This document shows, piece after piece, positions 1-5,201 of a stretch of 5,724 nt of DNA. Made by a program: the position numbers and the translations under genes. Origin of the DNA: CAYJAD01 sp964371195 (lineage in GTDB: Bacteria > Desulfobacterota > Desulfovibrionia > Desulfovibrionales > Desulfovibrionaceae); the NCBI GenBank assembly GCA_964371195.1, contig CAYJLD010000101.1, positions 1-5,724 of the forward strand. The letters run 5' to 3'. The notes beneath the pieces are model-generated. The model did no database searches, was not told the DNA's origin, and was given only the letters and a program-made list of their open reading frames with translations. Numbering within the stretch: the stretch's first letter is position 1; each line of letters starts with the position of its first letter.

Positions 1-60
1 CCAAGGCAGCTTGTCTGCCTTAGGCGGCACAAACGCCCGAAAGGGGTTTGTCATCATTCT
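1..60. other. Unassigned GC-richer sequence before the terminator, possibly the 3' part of an RNA gene or of a coding region
   Basis: About 55% G+C (33 of 60 bases), clearly richer than the coding regions that follow. Two potential hairpins can be read directly. The first pairs AAGGCAG (3-9) with CTGCCTT (15-21) around a 5-base loop. The second pairs ACAAAC with GTTTGT, continued by CCC/GGG closed by a GAAA tetraloop (about 29-51), with one bulged G. High GC plus stable stems just before a terminator would suit the end of a plus-strand structured RNA. A coding 3' end is equally possible: one frame stops at TAG 21-23, and another is open from base 2 to TAA 89-91, although that one reads through the terminator. 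I cannot choose between these from 60 bases. Confidence 0.3.
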
Positions 61-61
61 G

Positions 62-89
62 AAAAGGCGGTGCTTGCACCGCCTTTTTT
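62..89. terminator. Strong Rho-independent terminator, probably bidirectional
   Basis: A perfect 8-bp stem GGCGGTGC (66-73) / GCACCGCC (76-83) is flanked by AAAA on the left and TTTTTT (84-89) on the right. Pairing the flanking A/T tracts lengthens the stem to 12 bp. Read rightward, it has the classic GC stem plus U-tract and would end a transcript entering from the left edge. Read leftward, it lies 18 bases beyond the pgl stop codon and has a four-T tract, so it can also stop pgl transcription. The stronger U-tract on the plus strand suggests that the gene to the left is convergent with pgl. Confidence 0.85.
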
Positions 90-106
90 AATGAAAAGAT
101 AATTTT

Positions 107-847
107 TTAACCAATGGCCGCAGCTTCGTCTACAATCCAAATAAGTTCACCAAAGGTTGGGCGCACCATTTGAGCTGGAAGAGTGGGTGGGGCTAATAGA
201 TCTAAAGATTGTTGCAGGGCGTTATGTTTTTCTTTGCCTGCTACTAAGAACATACAGCAACGTGCATTGTTAAGTACAGGTAGAGTAAGAGTTATGCGAT
301 CAGCTTTGCGTTCAGGTACATATTGGTCAATGCAAAGGCGCTTTTTTTCCACCAAGGCCTGTGAACCCACAAAGATAGAACCAGTGTGACCTTCATCACC
401 CATTCCGAGCAAGATAAAGTCAAAACGTGGTATATCTGTGGGGGTTTTGAAGTGTTCACGTAGCATATTTTCATAGGATAAAGCAGACTCTTCAGGATTG
501 CCTTCGCCCTTCATTCTGTAATAATGAGTGGCTTGAACGTGCGAGAGTAGTTCGCGTCTAGCCATAGCATAATTGCTATCTGGATGATCTGGGCCAACGC
601 AGCGTTCATCTACCCAATATATGGCAATTTTATCCCAAGGTAAGCGCTCAGCCCAGTCAGGGCTACTAATAAGCTGAAAAAGTGGAATTGGTGTTACACC
701 ACCAGATATAGCGACATTATATATACCACGCTCAGCAATGGCTTCTTCACAATGGGCAGCAAAAATATGTGCGGCGCGCTCAGCCATAGCGGCCTCATCC
801 TTGTGTATTAATACGGATAAATGTGTAGAACGGCTTAAATTTGACAT
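107..847 (-). CDS. pgl: 6-phosphogluconolactonase (DevB/Pgl type)
   Basis: Hydrolyses 6-phospho-D-glucono-1,5-lactone to 6-phosphogluconate, the second step of the oxidative pentose phosphate pathway, in the cytosol. The 246 residues match the usual 220-260 for the DevB-type family, which shares its fold with glucosamine-6-phosphate isomerase. Motifs seen: the phosphate-binding loop SGGVTP (48-53), WVDERCV (78-84), SNY at 91-93 before a Leu-Leu pair at 100-101, and LLGMGDEGHTGSIF (146-159) with His154 as the likely catalytic histidine. The family usually has Asp-Gly-His at the last motif, and here it is Glu152-Gly-His; the following Phe-Pro-Gly is Phe-Val-Gly. The start is supported by AAGGAGT seven bases upstream of the ATG. 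No zwf or gnd is visible beside it. It is separated by 161 bases from the next minus-strand gene, so it may be transcribed on its own, and it ends at the terminator at 62-89. Confidence 0.93.
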   Translation of the reverse strand: MSNLSRSTHLSVLIHKDEAAMAERAAHIFAAHCEEAIAERGIYNVAISGGVTPIPLFQLISSPDWAERLPWDKIAIYWVDERCVGPDHPDSNYAMARRELLSHVQATHYYRMKGEGNPEESALSYENMLREHFKTPTDIPRFDFILLGMGDEGHTGSIFVGSQALVEKKRLCIDQYVPERKADRITLTLPVLNNARCCMFLVAGKEKHNALQQSLDLLAPPTLPAQMVRPTFGELIWIVDEAAAIG

Positions 848-893
848 GCTGTAAACTCCTTAATTCTTACGAAGGCGCATGTTGCCACAAGTG

Positions 894-935
894 AGTATAA
901 AATGGAAGCAATATATTAGGCTAAAAAGTGGTCAA
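894..935 (-). promoter_or_regulatory. Weak candidate promoter region for pgl
   Basis: On the minus strand the 161-base gap before pgl contains a TTGACC (930-935) and, nearer the gene, a TATACT (894-899). TTGACC resembles a -35 box, but the best-spaced hexamer (16 bases) is only TATTGC. TATACT is a good -10 sequence, but it has no recognisable -35 at 16-18 bases. A start near position 887 would give a leader of about 40 bases. I see no clear terminator in the gap, so read-through from the upstream pair remains possible. Confidence 0.25.
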
Positions 936-1008
936 GCTTACATGACAGGCTTAAAATAGCAAGCTCACACCACAAGGCTATCAGTGAATTGGATAAAAAT
1001 GTATCGAA

Positions 1009-2064
1009 TTATTGTGGAGATATGGGATCTAATCTATTCTTTTTTGTAAACAAAAGTTCACCATTACCCAAGGTCATTACTCGTGGTTTTGCTTTGCAAA
1101 ACAAAGCTTTGGCCTGAATAATTGCGGCATCGATTTCATTATTTGGATCAAGGTCCACATCGTAAGAGTCTTCTAAATTGACACCAGGTAAAATGCGTGC
1201 AGCCATGTTTAAATCTTTTTTTAGTAACACTTCACCTTGTTCATTAGTGCTACTAATAGTTGTGTCAAAGGTCATATTTCTAATAATATGTGGTCCTTTA
1301 TTATAACCCTTTATGCGCACATATAGCGTTGTATTTGCGCTACCTTGAGCTTTGTGTAAAAAAGCAGTGCAGGAATCAACTTGAAATTGTGAATTCATAC
1401 GTGCCTGAAAGGTTACATTGTTTTTTTGGAATTTTTCTTCACGTAAAGCTTCTAATTTATTTTCTTCAGCCACATAATGCCTTAATATTTCATCAATATT
1501 GTTTAGACGTGTCATAATCCAGTCTGGCTTTTTCTCAATTAAAAAAAGTAACCTATAGTCTGTTTTTAGCCGTGGATAGTGTACATTGACACTCAATACA
1601 GCTTCATTATCAAGAGCAGCTTGTAATTGTAATTTACCAGAAATTTGAGCTGCAAAATCACCTGGTAATGGATTAAGCGGAGCAAGAGGGTCAATATTTT
1701 GTTCTTGGGGCGGTGCATCCTTATTTTCCAAAGCTTGCATAAATGCTTTTTGTATTGTTTCGTGTAGGGGCACAAAGTTTGTTTCTTTAGCTTTTATAGG
1801 TCGTTTAGGTATGGGGGCATTTTTAATATGTAAAGCCATGTCTTCGGATATAGTTCTAAAGTCAATTAATACAGCTAATTTTTCTAAATCATTAGCAACA
1901 AGTGCGGCATTTAGTTGTTCAAGATAATATTCAGGACTATTAATATAGGTGTAATGTTTCCAACCATAAAATCCACCTGCTAGTAAGGCTATAGTCAAAG
2001 TGCCACCCAAGAGATACCACTTAAAAGTCATTACAAATGTTTTTATTTTTTCTACGGCAGACAT
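1009..2064 (-). CDS. Uncharacterised N-terminally anchored membrane protein, DUF2939-like N-terminal part
   Basis: Function unknown. The 351-residue protein opens with a basic cytoplasmic stub (Lys7, Lys9, Lys16) and one hydrophobic span at about 17-35. No signal-peptidase or lipobox motif follows, so about 315 residues are probably periplasmic and tethered. Just after the span, a stretch around SPEYYLEQLNAAL (43-55) and LIDFRTI (66-72) resembles the start of DUF2939 proteins; this is from memory and not searched. Residues 115-135 are rich in Pro, Gln and Asp and look like a linker. The C-terminal third (about 228-315) alternates beta-like hydrophobic strands with polar turns and contains ILPGVNLED (291-299), typical of a small beta-sandwich. 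It has only two cysteines, Cys232 and Cys323. The ATG has AGGA six bases upstream. It starts 13 bases after the methyltransferase stop codon, so the two are probably co-transcribed. Confidence 0.8.
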   Translation of the reverse strand: MSAVEKIKTFVMTFKWYLLGGTLTIALLAGGFYGWKHYTYINSPEYYLEQLNAALVANDLEKLAVLIDFRTISEDMALHIKNAPIPKRPIKAKETNFVPLHETIQKAFMQALENKDAPPQEQNIDPLAPLNPLPGDFAAQISGKLQLQAALDNEAVLSVNVHYPRLKTDYRLLFLIEKKPDWIMTRLNNIDEILRHYVAEENKLEALREEKFQKNNVTFQARMNSQFQVDSCTAFLHKAQGSANTTLYVRIKGYNKGPHIIRNMTFDTTISSTNEQGEVLLKKDLNMAARILPGVNLEDSYDVDLDPNNEIDAAIIQAKALFCKAKPRVMTLGNGELLFTKKNRLDPISPQ

Positions 2065-2077
2065 AATAAATCCTATA

Positions 2078-2854
2078 TTAATTATTGTTTTGACGCTCCA
2101 TAGCTGCTAATGGCTGTACACCTTTTATCTGTCTTGGGTCAAGCACTATGGGGATACCAGTTAATGGTCTTTGCGGGTTAAAGTCTAGGCGTAACTGTAC
2201 AAGATTACCTACAGGAAGCGGTATGACACTTGTATTAAGCTTTTTGAAGTATGTATTTTCTTGCCAAGAATGTGGTGGACCAAGAAGAGTTGATCCTGTG
2301 CGAATTGTAGCTGCAGGAGCTATTGAGCGCAAGGTGCTATGTATATCACGCCAAGAAGCAAGCCATCTGTGCTTTAAGAAAAATGGTAAATTTTGTGATT
2401 TGTTCCATATTTTAAGTATTGAAAATGTATTCCAAAACTGCACTAAAACACCTTTTTGTGCCAGTCGGCAAGCTTCGCGTAGCATAACATGTAATGCTGG
2501 ATATGCTTCAATTCTTGGAGGTGGCATGAGTAGCACAAAATCAAAGCTTTTATCATCAAATGGCAAATGGTCAAAACTATGTGAATATAAGTCTACCTTG
2601 CTTGATAAGGATTTTTGTGCACTGTGAATATGAACTTCAGATGCCGCTATGGCACTAAGATCAAACCCACTTTCCCATAATATTTCAAGGCTTTTCCAAT
2701 GTCCAAACCCTATGGCTAATAAATTATGCCCACGTCTTGGCCAATGTGAGAGCATTTTCTTGGTTAAGTGAATAGAACTTTCAAGCACAAAGGAGCCCTT
2801 TGGGCTTTTGTACCATGCATTATATTGTTGTAAAAATTCTTCTTGAGATAACAT
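2078..2854 (-). CDS. Class I SAM-dependent methyltransferase-like protein (Methyltransf_11 type)
   Basis: A 258-residue cytosolic protein with a Rossmann methyltransferase layout. The N-terminal signature YNAWYKSPKGSFVL (11-24) precedes a helix, as in many small-molecule methyltransferases of the YafS/BioC kind. Motif I is LLAIGFGHW (45-53), a degenerate form of the SAM-binding glycine loop. The acidic end of strand 2 is probably Glu73. The motif near HLPFDDKSFDFVLLM (96-110) is the typical LPF-D-SFD stretch between strands 3 and 4. KGVLVQFWN (134-142) is the usual strand 5 after the helix carrying LREACRLA (125-132). Substrate unknown. The C-terminal 60 residues are Pro-rich and have no motif I recognise. 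The ATG lacks a clear Shine-Dalgarno sequence (upstream reads TCAATAGTTTATTT), so a leaderless or weak start is possible, but no better start was seen. It is first in a two-gene minus-strand unit with the membrane protein and is divergent from tig. Confidence 0.82.
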   Translation of the reverse strand: MLSQEEFLQQYNAWYKSPKGSFVLESSIHLTKKMLSHWPRRGHNLLAIGFGHWKSLEILWESGFDLSAIAASEVHIHSAQKSLSSKVDLYSHSFDHLPFDDKSFDFVLLMPPPRIEAYPALHVMLREACRLAQKGVLVQFWNTFSILKIWNKSQNLPFFLKHRWLASWRDIHSTLRSIAPAATIRTGSTLLGPPHSWQENTYFKKLNTSVIPLPVGNLVQLRLDFNPQRPLTGIPIVLDPRQIKGVQPLAAMERQNNN

Positions 2855-2930
2855 AAATAAACTATTGAGCTAAAAGCGTAAAAAATCAAGTACAAAGTTT
2901 AATTTATCAAGCTTATTGCCCTTTAACATC

Positions 2931-2959
2931 TAGACAATGCTCTATATAGTGTATATATA
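2931..2959 (+). promoter_or_regulatory. Candidate sigma-70 promoter for tig
   Basis: TAGACA (2931-2936, five of six matches to TTGACA) is followed by a 17-base spacer and TATATA (2954-2959), which overlaps TATAAG (2956-2961). Transcription would start near 2967 and give a leader of about 48 bases before the tig start codon. This is the best hexamer pair in the 160-base divergent spacer. I found no convincing counterpart facing the methyltransferase, no CIRCE inverted repeat and no sigma-32-like box. Inferred from sequence alone. Confidence 0.5.
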
Positions 2960-3002
2960 AGCGCGTTACCAATAAACCCAAAGCAGGGAAAAATACTGCA
3001 AA

Positions 3003-3008
3003 AAGGAG
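3003..3008 (+). promoter_or_regulatory. Ribosome binding site that fixes the GTG start of tig
   Basis: AAGGAG lies six bases upstream of GTG at 3015, an ideal spacing. It identifies GTG as the true start. The resulting N-terminus, MEYKVEDIS, is the expected beginning of a trigger factor of this lineage. The next in-frame ATG is far inside the ribosome-binding domain. Confidence 0.85.
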
Positions 3009-3014
3009 CCTCTT

Positions 3015-4322
3015 GTGGAATATAAAGTTGAAGACATCTCAGCGGTGAAGAAAAAAGTTAATATAACCGTAGATCCAAAGGAAATTGATGCTGCTGTTAT
3101 GGCGTCTGTTGCCTTGTATAGAACCTCAGTGCAAATTGATGGATTTAGAAAGGGTAAGGTTCCAGCCTCAGTTATTGAGAAGCGTTTTCAGGAAACAATA
3201 TACAAAGAGGCCAAGCAAGACCTTGTAAATGTTCATATCAATCAAATAATGCAAGACTTGGAAGTAACTCCTCTCTCAGGTATTGATTTTGATGGTAAGG
3301 ATCTTGTGCGCGGTGAAGTTTATGAATACAGTATAAGCTTTGAAGTATTACCAAGTTTTGATTTGCCAAATTATGAAGGTATTGAAGTTTTACAAGAAAA
3401 AGCTCAAGTCAGTCCCGAAGAAGTGGATGAATTTATTGAGCGTATTCGTAAAGAAAAGGCTGAGCTTGTTGTAACTGAAGGTAATGGACCAGCAGTTGAT
3501 GGTCAAACAGTAGAAATTGATTTTCAAGCCTTTGAAAATGGTCAACCCATAGAAGGAATTAGTGCACAAAATTTCCAAATGAATCTTGGCGAAGGTCAGG
3601 CCTTGGAAGATTTTGAAAGCTTAGTTAAAACTATATCCCTTGGTGAAACTAAGGAAGGAGAGGTTAAGTTTCCTGAAGACTTCCTAGCTCCAGACTTAGC
3701 TGGTAAAACCATTGTTATGAAAGTTTCTGTACATGCTATTAAAGAGCGTAAACTTCCTGAAATTAATGATGAACTTGCCAAAGGCATGGGCCAAGAAAGT
3801 GTTGAGAAATTACGCGAAGCTTTTGTAGAGACATATACACGTAGTCGTGCAAGCTTGCATAAGGGAGCTGCTCAAAAGCAATTGGTGGACACTGTACTTA
3901 AAATGGTTGAATTTGAATTACCTGAATCCTTGGTTGAAAACCATACCCGCAGTTTGGTAGCTGAGCGTAAAGCTCGTGTGGAAAGTCAGGGACGTAATAT
4001 TGAGTCCTTGGGTAAAAAATTACCTGAGCTTATGGATGAGGCTCGTCCAGAAGCAGAAAATATTACTCGCGCTCAGGTTTTGTTAATGTCTATTGCTAAA
4101 AAAGAAGGTCTTGAAGTACAAGAGCAAGAAGTCGATATGGCTATCTATCATATGGCTCAGCGTAGTGGGCAAGACTTTAAGCAACTTAAGGACGAATATG
4201 TTAATACTGGGGCGATCTTTACCTTGCGTGATCGTATTTTGGCAGATAAAGCCATGGAAGTAATGTACACTAAAGCAAAGGTTACTGAGGTTGATGGGCT
4301 TCCTCAAGAAGAGCAAAAATAA
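3015..4322 (+). CDS. tig: Trigger factor (ribosome-associated chaperone)
   Basis: Binds ribosomal protein L23 at the peptide exit tunnel and shields nascent chains in the cytosol. At 435 residues it is full length for the family. The three domains are in order: an N-terminal ribosome-binding domain (about 1-115) with the signature GFRKGKVP (43-50); an FKBP-like domain (about 155-245); and a helical C-terminal cradle (about 246-430) with the conserved tail elements SGQDF (384-388) and LRDRILADKAM (404-414). The FKBP domain is divergent. Where active FKBPs have a Pro-Gly-Phe/Trp loop, this protein has Glu198-Asp199-Phe200, and the tyrosine of the FPEEY segment is Phe223. Isomerase activity may therefore be weak or absent, while the chaperone role should be kept. 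Starts with GTG behind a strong Shine-Dalgarno. It leads the tig-clpP-clpX cluster, with 83 bases to clpP. Confidence 0.97.
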   Translation: MEYKVEDISAVKKKVNITVDPKEIDAAVMASVALYRTSVQIDGFRKGKVPASVIEKRFQETIYKEAKQDLVNVHINQIMQDLEVTPLSGIDFDGKDLVRGEVYEYSISFEVLPSFDLPNYEGIEVLQEKAQVSPEEVDEFIERIRKEKAELVVTEGNGPAVDGQTVEIDFQAFENGQPIEGISAQNFQMNLGEGQALEDFESLVKTISLGETKEGEVKFPEDFLAPDLAGKTIVMKVSVHAIKERKLPEINDELAKGMGQESVEKLREAFVETYTRSRASLHKGAAQKQLVDTVLKMVEFELPESLVENHTRSLVAERKARVESQGRNIESLGKKLPELMDEARPEAENITRAQVLLMSIAKKEGLEVQEQEVDMAIYHMAQRSGQDFKQLKDEYVNTGAIFTLRDRILADKAMEVMYTKAKVTEVDGLPQEEQK

Positions 4323-4336
4323 AATAGCAGATTGTA

Positions 4337-4382
4337 TTTTTGAGTATGCTTAAAGCTATCACAATGATAGACATCTCAAAAA
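4337..4382 (+). repeat. Long imperfect inverted repeat in the tig-clpP spacer
   Basis: TTTTTGAG-T-ATG (4337-4348) can pair with CATCTCAAAAA (4372-4382), leaving one bulged T. Inside it, CTATCA (4356-4361) pairs perfectly with TGATAG (4365-4370) around the loop CAA. A 7-base CTTAAAG lies unpaired on the left side and a single A on the right. The RNA would be a two-tier hairpin filling most of the 83-base spacer and ending 12 bases before the clpP Shine-Dalgarno. It is not a rightward intrinsic terminator, because A-rich sequence and not a U-tract follows it. Possible roles are mRNA processing, stabilisation of the clpP message or translational control; these are inferred. Confidence 0.55.
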
Positions 4383-4405
4383 TTATTAATGTTTAGGGAT
4401 TTATT

Positions 4406-5017
4406 ATGAATATACCAATGGTTATAGAAACATCTGGACGCTCAGAGCGTGCATATGACATATATTCGCGTCTACTAAAAGATCGCATTGTGCTTTTAAG
4501 TTCTGAGGTCAATGTACACATGGCATCGCTTATTTGTGCACAATTACTTTTTTTGGAGTCGCAAGATGCAGAAAAAGAAATAAATATATATATTAACTCT
4601 CCTGGCGGTTCTGTGACTGCTGGACTTGCCATTTATGATACCATGCGCTACATCACTTGCCCAATTAGTACAGTGTGTATGGGGCAAGCTGCAAGTATGG
4701 GAGCTTTTTTACTGTCAGGTGGTACAAAAGGCATGCGTTTTGCACTTCCAAATAGTCAAATTATGATTCACCAACCCTCTGCCGGATACAGTGGGCAAGT
4801 GACGGATATTGATATACATGCTCGTCAATCATTACGTTTAAAAAAACGCCTTAATGAAATTCTTGCTGAGCATACTGGTCAAAATATACGCAAAATTGTG
4901 CAAGCAACGGAGCGTGATAACTTCCTTACAGCCGAGGAAGCATTGAAATTTGGTTTGATTGATAGAATTCTTGTCTCTAGAAGTGACTTGTTAAATAGCA
5001 AAGCTGACAATGCTTAA
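4406..5017 (+). CDS. clpP: ATP-dependent Clp protease proteolytic subunit ClpP
   Basis: Serine peptidase (family S14) that forms the double heptameric chamber in which substrates unfolded by ClpX are cut, in the cytosol. At 203 residues it has normal length. The catalytic triad is intact and in canonical numbering: Ser97 in GQAASMGAF (93-101), His122 in MIHQPS (120-125) and Asp171 in TERDNF (168-173). The oxyanion/strand segment INSPGGSV (63-70) and the head-domain helix LKKRLNEILAEHTG (145-158) are typical. The N-terminal stretch ending in GRSERAYDIYSRLLKDRIV (11-29) is the usual axial-loop region, with a short propeptide at most. The ATG has AGGGA six bases upstream. It lies between tig and clpX as in many bacteria. 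The stop codon falls inside a perfect hairpin (5011-5034). Full activity needs the downstream clpX product. Confidence 0.98.
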   Translation: MNIPMVIETSGRSERAYDIYSRLLKDRIVLLSSEVNVHMASLICAQLLFLESQDAEKEINIYINSPGGSVTAGLAIYDTMRYITCPISTVCMGQAASMGAFLLSGGTKGMRFALPNSQIMIHQPSAGYSGQVTDIDIHARQSLRLKKRLNEILAEHTGQNIRKIVQATERDNFLTAEEALKFGLIDRILVSRSDLLNSKADNA

Positions 5018-5034
5018 AGCTAATGCTTTAAGCA
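5011..5034 (+). repeat. Perfect 10-bp inverted repeat overlapping the clpP stop codon
   Basis: TGCTTAAAGC (5011-5020) pairs without mismatch with GCTTTAAGCA (5025-5034) around the loop TAAT. The clpP stop TAA (5015-5017) is inside the left arm. No U-tract follows (next bases AATTAAGCTT), so it is not a standard intrinsic terminator. Such a hairpin could protect the tig-clpP message from 3' exonucleases or mark a processing or pausing point. Because ribosomes stop within it, translation of clpP would keep the stem open. Function inferred. Confidence 0.6.
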
Positions 5035-5201
5035 AATTAAGCTTAGGTCATCAAGTAGGGTGATTTTGCAATAAGTTAGTTTTATATCGTGCTAAATGGT
5101 TGAAATAGCATGGTGTATGAGGCATTGTTTTTGCCGCTAATTGGTACTGTATTTCTATTATTTTTTGATGCGGCTTTTTGTTTTCGTGTGAGGATACTTT
5201 T
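5018..5201 (+). other. 184-base clpP-clpX spacer
   Basis: After the clpP hairpin the spacer is AT-rich and without a clear gene. It contains weak sigma-70-like hexamers (TTGCAA at 5066-5071, TTGTTT at 5125-5130 with TGTATT 17 bases later), none convincing. A 5-bp GC pairing, GCCGC (5133-5137) with GCGGC (5170-5174) followed by TTTTT, has a loop of about 32 bases and is a poor terminator. An open frame of 32 codons runs from ATG 5110 to TAA 5206-5208 into the clpX start. The length suggests that clpX may have its own promoter or leader, as it does in some bacteria, but I cannot place one with confidence. Confidence 0.4.

Noticed and set aside
2..91. Open frame through the left edge that ends at TAA 89-91
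   Set aside because: It translates the full terminator stem into a Lys-Arg-Arg-Cys-Leu-His-type tail, which is typical of a spurious read-through frame. I could not exclude it but did not call it.
848..1008. Terminator for the membrane-protein gene in the gap before pgl
   Set aside because: Only short pairings such as AAGC/GCTT are seen, with no GC stem plus T-run in the leftward direction.
2148..2627. 159-codon open frame on the plus strand opposite the methyltransferase gene
   Set aside because: It is antisense to a gene with clear methyltransferase motifs, has no recognisable domain, and its composition follows from the opposite strand's codons.
2855..3014. Heat-shock control elements (CIRCE or sigma-32 promoter) upstream of tig
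   Set aside because: No TTAGCACTC-N9-GAGTGCTAA repeat and no CTTGAA/CCCCAT pair is present; the ordinary sigma-70-like pair fits better.
5133..5179. GCCGC/GCGGC pairing followed by TTTTT as a clpP terminator
   Set aside because: Only 5 bp with a loop of about 32 bases and mismatches next to the stem; too weak to call.
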